A stretch of 24,361 nucleotides of DNA from Isotricha intestinalis (Eukaryota > Ciliophora > Litostomatea > Vestibuliferida > Isotrichidae). Position 1 is the first letter of the stretch. Each line of letters begins with the position of its first letter. Positions 1 through 9,537 of this stretch are shown here, piece by piece. The notes under the pieces are model-generated. The model made no database searches and was not told where the DNA came from. It worked only from the letters and a program-made list of their open reading frames with translations. The stretch lies in assembly GCA_023807065.1 (NCBI GenBank), contig JAJJLU010003921.1, forward strand, positions 1 to 24,361, given 5' to 3'. The translations under genes were made by a program, and so were the position numbers.

Positions 1-1
1 G

Positions 2-280
2 GTATTTATGGCAATAATTGACTTGCAAAACGGCAACGTACAATACGTAAATGCCGGACATACCCCGCCTATGCTCAAAACCGATAAGGGTTATGATTTT
101 ATGACACCGCATAAAAATATTATTCTGGGTATTAAGAAAGATGTCGAATTCAAGGTCGAAACTTTCAAACTTAAACCGGATAATCATATTTTCTTATATA
201 CTGACGGTGTAACCGAAGCAGAAAATGCTAAAGCTAAGTTTTACGGTCCCGAACGTTTGAAAAAAGTTTTACAAAAATAA
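2..280 (+). CDS. SpoIIE/RsbU-type PP2C phosphatase, C-terminal fragment (bacterial-like)
   Basis: The frame is open from the left edge, so this is only the end of a longer gene; the ATG at 8 is probably an internal Met. The protein ends in the signature of the bacterial SpoIIE/RsbU family of PPM serine phosphatases: the AGHTPPML turn near residue 17 of the visible part, then FLYTDGVTEAEN about 45 residues later with the metal-binding Asp, and a short final helix ending KKVLQK before TAA. These enzymes dephosphorylate anti-anti-sigma factors or act as outputs of sensory proteins, with sensor domains usually N-terminal; none is visible here. Codons such as CCG, GGC, CTG and CTC are common in it and rare in every other gene of the window. 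This is either a recently acquired bacterial gene or a chimeric join to bacterial DNA; the sequence alone does not decide. Confidence 0.85.
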   Translation, partial: VFMAIIDLQNGNVQYVNAGHTPPMLKTDKGYDFMTPHKNIILGIKKDVEFKVETFKLKPDNHIFLYTDGVTEAENAKAKFYGPERLKKVLQK

Positions 281-344
281 AGTAATTTTTATAATTTAAA
301 TATTGAAGTTATCATAAATTAGATAAATTTTAAATATTATTTTT

Positions 345-915
345 ATGGATAGAGGAAATCTCCCATGGTATAAGCCATACTTAAGGTGTCAAAATTTGAA
401 CAACATTTCAAAATATAGTATAGAAAATATCAAACAATAATATTTAACACTTTTTTATTGATTATTGATTTTTGATTAAAATAATAATTAAATGTTGTAA
501 TCTTATACTTATAAAAAAAAAATAAAATGAAAATATAACATCTTAAATCTTTGATATCATAAAAAAATGAATAATTATTTGTTCTTTTTTAAAATAAAAA
601 AAAAGATCAATAAAAGTATTTTGGAAAAAAGTTAAAAACTTTAATTCAAAAATTAAATTGTTTATTATAAAAATAATAAATATATTTTAATATCTATAAA
701 ATTTGAAAAACACAACAAAATTAAACAAATCTGACTTTCATTAGATATTGACTTATTTTCTAAACAATTACAAAACTATAATAAAAAAAGAAATAAAAAA
801 GTTACAAGCATAACATAAAGATAAATTTATTAAAGAATTTTTATTTTTATAAGTTTCAAAGAAAACACTTTAAAAATTTTAAATTATTTTAATTATAATT
901 AAATTTCCTTATTAT
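345..915 (+). pseudogene. Decayed replication factor C small subunit (RFC5-like) relic
   Basis: A 31-residue open stretch at 345-440 contains NLPWYKPYLRCQNLNNISK, which resembles the N-terminal NLPWVEKYRP-x-x-LND-[IL]-x-S motif of clamp-loader RFC small subunits. About 260 bases further on, in another frame, bases 700-870 read NTTKLNKSDFH, stop, ILTYFLNN, then a Lys-rich helix. This resembles the lid region of RFC5, where a KSDI-x-x-IL-x-x-x-LN sequence follows the sensor-2 part. The two pieces are on the same strand and in the right order, but too close together for the full AAA+ core, and no Walker A GPPGTGKT is visible between them. Stops and frame changes interrupt both. I infer an internally deleted, dead copy. 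Each match is short, so chance similarity in AT-rich DNA remains possible. Confidence 0.4.
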
Positions 916-1274
916 CTCTTTTTTTAATTAAAAAATAAAAATAAAAAATTTATAGTTTATAAAATGATATAGGGAATTAAATGTTTTTTTATTTGATCAA
1001 TAAAAATCATCAAAAATTTATAAATCCTTAAATAGAAATTATAAAAAAGAATTCATTGTTAAAAAATATTTTGTAATTACTTAAATAAAAAATATTAAAC
1101 GAATAAAAACATTCTAAACAATTCATAAATTAATATTTTGAATATCAATTAATCCTTTTTAAACATTTATTTTATTTTTTATAGTATTTTTTTTTTGATT
1201 AATACACTCTATATATATTTTTAAATTTTTTGGTTGATGAATTTATAAATATTTTTTAATATAAATAACCCAAT
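916..1274. other. AT-rich spacer upstream of the large surface-protein gene
   Basis: No gene is visible. The stretch is nearly pure A/T with homopolymer runs and stops in all frames. An in-frame TAA at 1266-1268 lies just before the ATG at 1275 and fixes that start as the first available Met. Promoter elements cannot be recognised by eye. Confidence 0.6.
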
Positions 1275-4200
1275 ATGCAATTAAGCTGCTTTTTAATATT
1301 ATTATTAATTAAAGATATAAATAATATATCTCCTCTTACTATATACGTAAAAAAGCCATGTTTATATCCAATTCCATTTTTATATCAAAATTTAATATAT
1401 TTCCTTTGTGATGGAGGGATATTCAACAAAAATTCAGAGAATGTGGTCAATAGTAATGGAATTCATCACTATAATGAAACTGGGATTCCTATTGTTAATA
1501 ATGGATATATAATTACAATTAATAATTCTTCATCTCTATTTAATTTTTCAAAAAAACAATTTGATGGAGGTGCCAGTTTAGATCAAATTAATTCAGGATA
1601 TAAATTAAAAGAGAAAGGTAATGTATGTTTTATCCAATTCACTGCATTCTCAATTAATTATTATTTTTGTGCATATATTGATAGTGATTTATTCTTACAT
1701 ATTGTTCAATTAAATTTTAATCCTTTTCAAATTGTTTTTGAGTTAAAATCTAATATTTTAATTAAAGGACCTACTATTGATTGTAAAGGTTTCAGTACTT
1801 TTCAATCATATCATTTGTGTTTATGTTGGTTATGATGGATGTAATGTTAATATTTATTCTGTTAATATTAATCAAGAATATTCCAATGCCTTAATTCAAA
1901 AAAATAATTTAGTTGATATTGGATTTAATTGTGATTCAAAATCTGTGGGTCAAAAAATTTATAATATTGATGATGATCAATTTTTTGTTTGTTATAGTCA
2001 AACTGACAATAATATTTATTGTATACTTGGTAAACATGAATTAAGTAATTCATTAAAAATAATAAGTGAAACAAATAAAAGAATTTTAGAAAATTGTGAA
2101 CCTTATTATAGTGGATTTAATATCGGTAAAATCGGAGTTAATTATTTGTTAGTTTGTACAAAAGATAATAAAATAAAATATAAAGTATTTAGTAAGGATC
2201 TTCAATTTATAGGTTCTGATCAATATGAATTTGATGACACCAATCATTTAGAGACACAAACACCTTTTGTTTTATATCAAACTGGTAATACTTTAATTTC
2301 TTTTTACAATAAACATTACGAATGTGTAAGTTCTTGTTTAAGTTATGATTATATATATATGACTGGCTATTTTCATTTATCTCCAATTGAGTGTTCATCA
2401 AATTATGATATAACAACACATGAAATTAATGAAGATATTACAATCAATTTATCTGATAAAGGTGGAGAAGGTGAAAAAATAAGAATATTTGAATTACCAC
2501 CAAAAGGAACTTTCACATATTCAATTTCTACTTCTTCTCCTAATTACATATTAAATACTGAATTTTATACTTTAAGAGACACTATATTTTATTTTAATTT
2601 TCCAATAGGAGGGGAATATACATATTCATATATTTCATATGATACAGATTATTATTTATTAAGTGGTGTTTGTTCTGGTTCAATAAAAATAAGGGAATGT
2701 TATCAATCATGTAAAAATTGCTCAGAGACTGGAAATTCATTAAGTCATAGATGTAATTATTGTTTAACTGGATATTACCCTCTAGAAGAAAGAGTAAGTG
2801 ACACCACAAAAAATTGTTATAGTTCAACAACAATATTAGAATTAGATAATGGTTATTATTTAGCTTCTCTTTCTTCAACTGATTCTACCCAAGTTTGGAA
2901 AGAATGCTTTAATACATGTAAAAAATGTAGTTCATTTGGAGATTCTTCTAAACACTTATGTTTATCTTGTAAAAATGGATATATTTTAGACTCTTATATT
3001 GAAAACAATTGTGTTATTTCATGTGATAAATTTTGGCATAGAGATACAAATAAAATAAATCATATATGTATTAATGAATGTAATGAAGATTATCCTTATT
3101 TAGTATTAGAAACTAATGAATGTGTTAATTCATGTATAAATGCCAATAATTTTGGTAAAAATTATTATTTTTATGATGGAAAATGTATTCGTGAATGTCC
3201 TGAAAATACTCTTCCTGATGCTTTATCTGGTGGTTGTCATGAATTAAATAATTTTGATAATTTTTATAAAGGAATTATTAATTATATTATTTCTGTTAAT
3301 CCTCCATCCAACCTTTATGTTTATAATGAAAACATTAATTTTGTTTTATATAATACAACTGAATCAGGTATGAAAGAATATAGAAATTTAATTGAAAAAT
3401 ATAATATTACTTATTTAAATTTAGATGAATGTTTAAATCAAATTAGAAGTTCAAATTTTATTTATGAAAATTATGTGTTTTATATTGCTTTATTTGAATT
3501 TAAAAGAAATGATGTCATGACTCCTCAATATAATTTTATATTATATAATCAATATGGAGTAAAATATAAAAATGAAATGTGTAATAATATTTCAATTACA
3601 AAATCTTTTAAAAATAGTACATTAATGGATTATGTATTTGAAAAATATAAAAATGATTCTATTGATATTCTTTATTATTCTAAATCTAATAAATTTTATA
3701 ATGACATATGTGTAAAATGCTCAAATGATAGTTATGATATTTTACTTGAAGATAGATATGAATTATTTCATAATAATTCAAATTATTATTTTTGTGAAGA
3801 AAATTGTAATATTACAAATATTGATCTTGAAAATTATAAAGTAGATTGTATATGTTCAAATTTAAGTTCTTTTAATGAATATTCTAAAACAACTTATAAA
3901 AGGTATAAAGAAGATAAAATAATTGAAGATAAAAATTTTCAATTTATGAAATGTCATATTTCTCCTTTCACTATTCAATTTTTAAAACAAAATTATGGTA
4001 ATTATATAATATTAACTACTTTTATATCTCAAATTATTAGTTGTATTAGTTTTAGTATAGGTGGTTTAAATAAAATTATTATATCATTAAAAAATATTTT
4101 AGGAAATCCTCCAAATAAATATTCAAAGAAAAGAAATAAAGATTTATTAAAAAGAAATAATCATTTAAGAGATTCAAATAAATTAAGTAATTATAATTTT

Positions 4201-5010
4201 GGAAAAACAGAAGAAGAGACTAATAATCCAAATGAAGATGAAATTAAAAATAATAATTATTATATTTATAAAGTAGGACAATCAATTGAAAATTTTTATA
4301 ATAATCTTAAAAAAAAATATAAAAATGAAACAATTAATGAAGAAATACAAAATACAGATAATGTATTAAATGAAAAAAATGATGAATTTTCAGGGGTTAC
4401 ATATTCAAATTTATATTGTTTTACCATTAAAAATAAACATAAATTAATTTGTTTATGTTATAATAATGAATATGATATATTTGTATATAAATTTTCTTTA
4501 TTTATTCTTACTTTTTCACTTGATGTTTTCTTTTGTTGTTTATTTGATTTTAGTTCTCATATTAAAAAATTATATCAAAAAAAAAAATATTTTATAGGTA
4601 AAGATGAAATTTTAATTGGAATATTTTCTCTTATTCCTTCTTACTTTATTACAAAAATTATTGATTGTTTTATGGAATATAAAAGTGAAATAGAACAATA
4701 TGAAAACAAAGTAAAAAAAGAAATTTTCATAAATAAATTCAAATCAAAAATGAAATGTAAATTTATTATTTATTTCATTTTAACTTTTATAATAAATGGA
4801 TTTACTTGGTATTTTGTAAGTGTTTTCTTTGAAACTTATAAAAATAAAAATACTTTAATAAATTTATCTTTATGTTATGCTTGTAACTTTTTTATTTCTT
4901 TTATTATCCCTTTTATTTATTATGGTTTTGTTAATTATTTAGAATATAAATCAATATCCAAAGAAAATCAGTGTTTGTATAATTTTGCTATGTTTTTATT
5001 AAAATTTTAA
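1275..5010 (+). CDS. Large cysteine-rich multi-pass surface protein, one frame break near 1800-1834
   Basis: Two overlapping frames (1275-1835 and an open frame from about 1762 to 5010) read as one protein of roughly 1240 residues. The start MQLSCFLILLLI resembles a short signal peptide. The N-terminal part has beta-rich repeated units ending in VCFIQF-, FFVCYSQ- and LLVCTKD-like strands. Bases 2695-3240 encode four growth-factor-receptor/furin-like Cys segments, for example CYQSCKNCSETGNS and CFNTCKKCSSFGDS. Next is an extracellular domain with many N-glycosylation sites and an NDIC...DILLEDR...FCEENC pattern that I associate with large membrane proteins of anaerobic protists. About five transmembrane segments follow (near 3980-4065, 4480-4560, 4610-4680, 4755-4830, 4855-4940), with a charged Asn/Lys loop after the first. 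A surface receptor, adhesin or mechanosensor is plausible; no ligand is known. The frame break may be a sequencing indel, real decay or a very small intron. Confidence 0.78.
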
Positions 5011-5458
5011 AAAAGAATATTTTCTTGATATCATTTAATGAAATAAAAATTAAATATTTTGATTTTTAGAAAAAAACAAAGATAAATGGTTTTTAAATTT
5101 TTTCTAAACATTTGTTAAGTAAATATTTTAATCAATTTGTTTTCAACATTATTAATTATAATAAACTTTTATTTTTGAATTTTATTAAAATTTCCAATTT
5201 TCTTAATTATAAATTTCTCATTTATATTTTATAATATTCCAATTTTTCTATATTTAAAACATTTCAATTATATGCTTTTCTATTTTTTCTTGACTCAATC
5301 ACTTTATCTTATCTCTTAATTAATTGTTTAATTATATAAAATGGTTTTAGAAAAATGTTTAATATATTTTTTTATTTTACTATTTATTTTAATTTAAAAT
5401 TTCTTTTTCAATTTCCCAACAATTATAATTAAAAACTCAGTTTTTTAATTTAAATTGG
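5011..5458. other. Intergenic AT-rich spacer
   Basis: Between the 3' end of the surface-protein gene and the 3' end of the small minus-strand gene. I see no coding motif on either strand, only A/T runs with stops in all frames. Convergent transcription units meet here, so it should hold both polyadenylation regions. Confidence 0.5.
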
Positions 5459-5626
5459 TTATTTCTCTTCTTTATTTGTTTCTTCTAAATGATTTGATGT
5501 TATGTTAATCTCATTATCATTTTTATCTTTATATAATATAAAGAATAAAATTCCTCCTATAAAAAATATCATTCCAAAAATTAATGAAATTATATAACTT
5601 AAGTCAGGAATTTTCCCTTCAGCCAT
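5459..5626 (-). CDS. 55-residue single-pass membrane protein
   Basis: Start ATG at 5626-5624, stop TAA at 5461-5459. The protein begins MAEGKIPDLS, has one hydrophobic segment at residues 11-32 (YIISLIFGMIFFIGGILFFI plus LY), then a basic stop-transfer YKDK and a polar, acidic tail ending EETNKEEK. The membrane segment carries GM and GG small-residue positions typical of helix packing. There is no cleavable-looking signal, so an N-out, C-in (type III) or tail-proximal topology is likely. The open frame stands out from the surrounding spacer by its ordinary codon mix, including GCT, GGG and CCT, and by a clean hydrophobic-polar organisation, which is why I believe it is a gene. I do not recognise the family; small subunits of membrane complexes have this layout. 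Confidence 0.7.
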   Translation of the reverse strand: MAEGKIPDLSYIISLIFGMIFFIGGILFFILYKDKNDNEINITSNHLEETNKEEK

Positions 5627-6309
5627 TTAAATATAAATAATCAGCGACAATTTATTTAAATTATTTATATTATTTAGAATTGAAAAATAATAAGAAATAA
5701 TAATACATAGATAAATGATATAAATAATTTCAAAAATATTAAAAAGGAAGAAAAAATGAAATATTAAGGAAATTATTTTCAAAATATATTATTTCCATAT
5801 GTGTTCTAAAATATTTGGAAATTTGTGAAATTAATTCCAACTTTTCTTTCAAAATTATTTATAGTGTTTTATTTTTATGGAATAATTTATCAAAAATCAA
5901 TAAACCTTTTTTTTTCAATAGTAATTTATGATAAATGTGGAATTCCTTCTTCTACTTATTTTTTATTATAATTTATTTCTTTAGAAAATTAAGAAATCTT
6001 GTTTGAAAGGAAAATTATTTTTTTCTTGAAATAAAATGACTAAAATCAGTTTTAATACATTTTTTATCTATTTAAATTATCCAATTTTAAATGATTGAAG
6101 TAGAATAATAAAATCTCATGACCAAGATTATAAAAATTAAAAAGATTAATTAATTTATTAATATACTATATTTTTATATTATCACCAAGGATTTATTACA
6201 TTTTTTCAAAATTTTATAATTACATAAACTGATAAAAAATAATAAAATAATAATATTTAATTAAAATGTATAAATTCCTTTTTAAAAATATTTAAACAAA
6301 TAATCATTA
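5627..6309. other. Long non-coding stretch, possible unrecognised relic
   Basis: Upstream of the small membrane-protein gene. On the minus strand around 5770-5960 there are short coding-like runs separated by stops, such as EEGIPHLS, stop, ITIEKKRFIDF and later ERKVGINFTNFQIF, stop, NTYGNN. I cannot assign them to a family. They may be another decayed gene or chance. Nothing else is visible. Confidence 0.35.
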
Positions 6310-6950
6310 TTTATTAATTATAATAGGAATCCAAAATAAAAGATCATTATCAGCTGTAAGGAGCATAGCTTATTTTTTATTAAATCTAAACATTCATATC
6401 CTATTGTATGAAATCTAAGGTTTAATTAATTACCTTTAATATCATATATTAAAATATTATTAAAAGATTATTAAATATATTTGACTATTTTAATTTCATT
6501 TTTAGTTATAATTGAAAAAACATAAAAGGATTGTTTTAAAATATCTTTGTATAAATTAATAAAATTTTCATAAATATCATTATTTTTGTTAAGAACAGAA
6601 GTAATTTTTATAATTATATTGTCAGAATTATCAAAATTAGAACAATTACATTCTTGAAAAATACAAACATATTCTTTTCTATTGAAATTCCATTAATCTA
6701 CTTGTTTTATGAGAAGTAGAAATAAATAAATCATTATTAGGATTTAAATTTAATTCAGTTATTATATCACAATTTTCCTGAGAAGAAAATTAAATTTCAT
6801 TATTATGAAGAATCCAATTCATTATTCCATAATCATTTTTTGATGAACATAAAATTATATTGGGATGATGAGTAAAATTTGTATTTATGATTCTATTATA
6901 TGTTCTGATTGTTGTTTTGTATTTTTGAAGATTGAAAATCTAATGATTGG
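6310..6950 (-). pseudogene. Decayed WD-repeat gene, WDR82/Swd2-like
   Basis: Read right to left, the minus strand gives IFNLQKYKTTIRTYNR, then NTNFTHHPNIILCSSKNDYG, a stop, ITELNLNPNNDLFISTSHKT, SRL, and, after dropping one A near 6695, WNFNRKEYVCIFQECN followed by FDNSDNIIIKITSV and a DIYENFINLYKDI strand. The order matches WDR82/Swd2, the WD40 subunit of Set1/COMPASS histone methyltransferase and of the 3'-end processing/phosphatase complex: repeat end, a YTH-x-x-N...SS strand, then LS-x-x-P-x-x-D-x-FISGS-x-D-x-T-x-RLW and CSFDPEG. Further left, after several stops, TADNDLLFWIP near 6310-6345 looks like a later WD strand. At least four in-frame stops (TAA and others) and at least two frameshifts make it non-functional. 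No splice sites remove them. Confidence 0.6.
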
Positions 6951-7168
6951 GAATATTAATTTTTTAGTAAACTATTCATTTTTTATTTTAAAAGATGATT
7001 ATTAAAATTTAATTTTAATTTATTTTTGTTTTTGTTTATCTTATTTATTCAAATTTGAAATGAATTCAAAAAAGATTTTTTTTCTTTTTTTATTTTTAAT
7101 AAACTTAATTTTTCTATATATTAAAAAACAGTATTAAATAAAAAAAACAGCATGAATAAAAGACAATT

Positions 7169-8209
7169 TTATTTATTTTGATTAACATTAGGTGACAAAG
7201 GCGAAGTATTAATATTAATATTAGGATTTAAATTATTCATTTCAATATGAATATTATTACTTAAATTTCCATGTCCACTATTACTTTTATCATTGCTACT
7301 ATTTCTAGCATTAGGTCCTTCGTTGCTATTATTTCTGTTAATTTCAATACTATGCTCAAGTCTAACTTTCCAAGTTAAACCATCACCAATTGGTCTTCCA
7401 CTTTCAGAAATAACTGGAAAAAAAAATAATAATTTATTATTTCCAAAAACTTGAATCCAATTTTCATATTTTCCGATATTATATTTATCTTTTTCTGCAT
7501 TTGTATCAAGTGATTCAATTGTAGTCGAATTATTTAAAACTAAATAAAGATGAAATTGGAAAAATCTAGTAATAATAAAACTAAAAACCAAAGTAAAGAC
7601 ATAGCAAATAAACACAATTCCAAAGTTATATAATTCCCTGAAATTATATTTAATTTTTTTGTTGATAACTTTCCGTAAAATTAAATAAACAAAATATCCA
7701 GCTGAAAAATCATAATATAGAGTAATTAAACAGCTATAAAATAAAACTTGCATAAAAAATTTTCTATTATAAAATCCAATACAATTATCAACCCAAGGAC
7801 AATGATGATCCATATTTAAAACACATTTATTACAAACAGAACAATGATGTGATCTTTCAGGTTTAAAAGCATTACAAATTAAACAATATCTTTTTCTTTT
7901 AAAATCATCATCACCAATATAAAATCCCCAATATAAAGGAATATCTCCTGGATTTGTGTTCATTGCTGTTATAAAACACCACAAAAGAAGAATTAAGATT
8001 AATGTAAATATTGCTATTAATGATACTATTATTGTTGTGTTTTTTGATGTTAGAGATTTAAACATTATTTCATATATATATGTGTAGGAATCTATGATTA
8101 TTGCTATTATTATTAATAATATTAAGAGTTTGCCATAGTTTTTTTTTGGCTTTTTTTTATCAGGATCTGATAATGGATCTTTTTCATTGCTTTTGTTATT
8201 GTTTTCCAT
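7169..8209 (-). CDS. DHHC-type protein S-acyltransferase (palmitoyltransferase)
   Basis: A complete 346-residue zDHHC enzyme that attaches palmitate to cysteines of membrane-associated proteins, probably at Golgi or plasma membrane. Transmembrane segments lie at about residues 27-46, 58-80, 152-178 and 193-214, with the catalytic loop between the second and third on the cytosolic side. The cysteine-rich domain runs from about 108 to 158: CLIC, the HHCSVCNKCV zinc ligands and the active-site DHHC at 134-137 followed by PWVDNCIGFYN. After the fourth segment come the family's TTIE motif (TTxE, 229-232) and a PaCCT-like NWIQVFG at 250-256. An NPGDIP motif (DPG-like) follows the second segment. 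The C-terminal tail is Asn/Ser-rich and likely disordered. All catalytic and zinc residues are present. The long upstream spacer holds its promoter. Confidence 0.95.
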   Translation of the reverse strand: MENNNKSNEKDPLSDPDKKKPKKNYGKLLILLIIIAIIIDSYTYIYEIMFKSLTSKNTTIIVSLIAIFTLILILLLWCFITAMNTNPGDIPLYWGFYIGDDDFKRKRYCLICNAFKPERSHHCSVCNKCVLNMDHHCPWVDNCIGFYNRKFFMQVLFYSCLITLYYDFSAGYFVYLILRKVINKKIKYNFRELYNFGIVFICYVFTLVFSFIITRFFQFHLYLVLNNSTTIESLDTNAEKDKYNIGKYENWIQVFGNNKLLFFFPVISESGRPIGDGLTWKVRLEHSIEINRNNSNEGPNARNSSNDKSNSGHGNLSNNIHIEMNNLNPNININTSPLSPNVNQNK

Positions 8210-8637
8210 TGGTATTTCTTTTTTATTTTTTTTATTTAAATTGAATTTATTTTTTAAATGTTATTGGTTTTATTTATAATATAGTAATTTTTTTTGGTTA
8301 CATAATAATACTTTATTTTAGAAAAAAATGTAAAATTTTTATTTATTTTTCTTTATTTAATTCTAATGATAATATATGTTCTTTGAATTTTATTTATATA
8401 ATTTTTTATTAAAGATGTCATTTTATTTCATATATTTCTATGGATTTTTTTTCCTTTAGAGGGTTTTTATTATTTAATTAAATAGGTTTTTATTTTTTTT
8501 ATATTTTTATCTGTTGATTTTGAATTATCTTTATCGTTTTATCATTTAATGATTTTGGAAATTAGCTTATTTAACTCATTTTCAATTAATTTAATTTTAT
8601 TGACTAATATAAAAATAATTAATTTTATTTCAAACTA
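8210..8637. other. Spacer upstream of the DHHC gene
   Basis: A 428-base A/T-rich stretch between the 3' end of the minus-strand membrane-protein gene and the DHHC start. No convincing gene, RNA or repeat is seen on either strand; short minus-strand runs such as MTSLIKNYINKIQ are too AT-driven to call. Confidence 0.5.
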
Positions 8638-9420
8638 TTAAAAATTTATCTCATTAAAAGTTTGACAATCCATTGTTGTTGAAATTGAATAATCTTTTCC
8701 TTCCAAAATCCCAAAATATTTAATATTTTTTTTCATATCTGATAAATTAAATATTAATAATATAGGAATACTAATATTTATTGTAGAATAAATCAAAAGT
8801 AAAAATAACCATTTGAATATTTCTTTCATTTCTAAATCAGGTAGATTAAAAATTAGCATTTGAAAAATTATCTCATATAACATATTTAAAAAGTAAATAA
8901 ACATTATTGTTATTGTTAAACAAAAAATATTTTTTATTCTTTTATAATAATCTCTATTAATTTCTTCAAATCCTTCTAAAAATTTAATATATATATATAA
9001 AGTAAAAAAAAGAATTAATAATAAAGAGAAAATGTTAAAAAAATTAAAAAAAATTTTAGGAAATACTTTTATACAAAGAAAATCCAAAACATTAATTCCA
9101 AATTGAGAAATAATAACAGATCTTAGTTTATCCTTAATTTTCCTTAATCTTTTTTCTTGCCTTTCTAAATATATTTTGTCTTCATCATTATTATTTTTAT
9201 TTATATTTAAAGCTTTTTCTTGAGATTCTATATAAATATTAGTATTTTTTATCTTTCTTTTCTTTGATTCATTTAAAATATTTTTTTCTTCATTGTTTTT
9301 TGTTGTTAAATGTTGATTGGTATCTAAAATATATGTTTTATTATTTGATTTTTCTTTTAAAGTATTTGGTTTAAAAGGAGAGAGCGAAGAAATATTTTTT
9401 TTATGTTTATTTTTATCCAT
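8638..9420 (-). CDS. Hypothetical multi-pass membrane protein with charged N-terminus
   Basis: A 260-residue protein I do not recognise. Residues 1-100 are hydrophilic, rich in Lys, Asn and Glu, with a predicted charged helix around 81-100 (IYLERQEKRLRKIKDKLR). Three strong hydrophobic segments follow at about 123-148, 164-190 and 201-226, and a fourth weaker one may lie at 103-121. The tail is short and polar, ending FNEINF. The Met at the start is preceded by stop-rich A/T sequence, and the codon pattern matches the neighbouring genes. It lies between DHHC and the DUF4200-like gene on the same strand, but with large gaps, so co-transcription is not implied. Function is unknown; a small integral membrane protein of endomembranes or the cortex is possible. 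Confidence 0.8.
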   Translation of the reverse strand: MDKNKHKKNISSLSPFKPNTLKEKSNNKTYILDTNQHLTTKNNEEKNILNESKKRKIKNTNIYIESQEKALNINKNNNDEDKIYLERQEKRLRKIKDKLRSVIISQFGINVLDFLCIKVFPKIFFNFFNIFSLLLILFFTLYIYIKFLEGFEEINRDYYKRIKNIFCLTITIMFIYFLNMLYEIIFQMLIFNLPDLEMKEIFKWLFLLLIYSTINISIPILLIFNLSDMKKNIKYFGILEGKDYSISTTMDCQTFNEINF

Positions 9421-9537
9421 TTATTTATTAAAAAATAAATTTAAAATAAAAAAAAATCAAAATTTGAATATTAATAATATTATCTAATATATATATGAAA
9501 GTATAATATATAATAAAAAAAGAAAAAGTAATAATTA

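Noticed and set aside
345..440. A genuine 31-residue small gene
   Set aside because: Its sequence resembles the RFC N-terminus with lost residues, so a relic explains it better than an independent microprotein.
1618..1795. A 178-base intron from GGTAATG to TTTCAG that would restore the frame of the surface-protein gene
   Set aside because: It would remove a well-behaved coding stretch (including CFIQF and CAYIDSD strands), and it is far longer than the only other intron seen.
2207..2878. Open frames on the minus strand inside the surface-protein gene
   Set aside because: They are mirror images of AT-rich codons, Asn/Leu/His-heavy and without a plausible domain.
6310..6950. Reading TAA/TAG as glutamine to rescue the WD-repeat gene
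   Set aside because: Some stops could be rescued, but at least two frame changes remain, and none of the intact genes needs a changed code.
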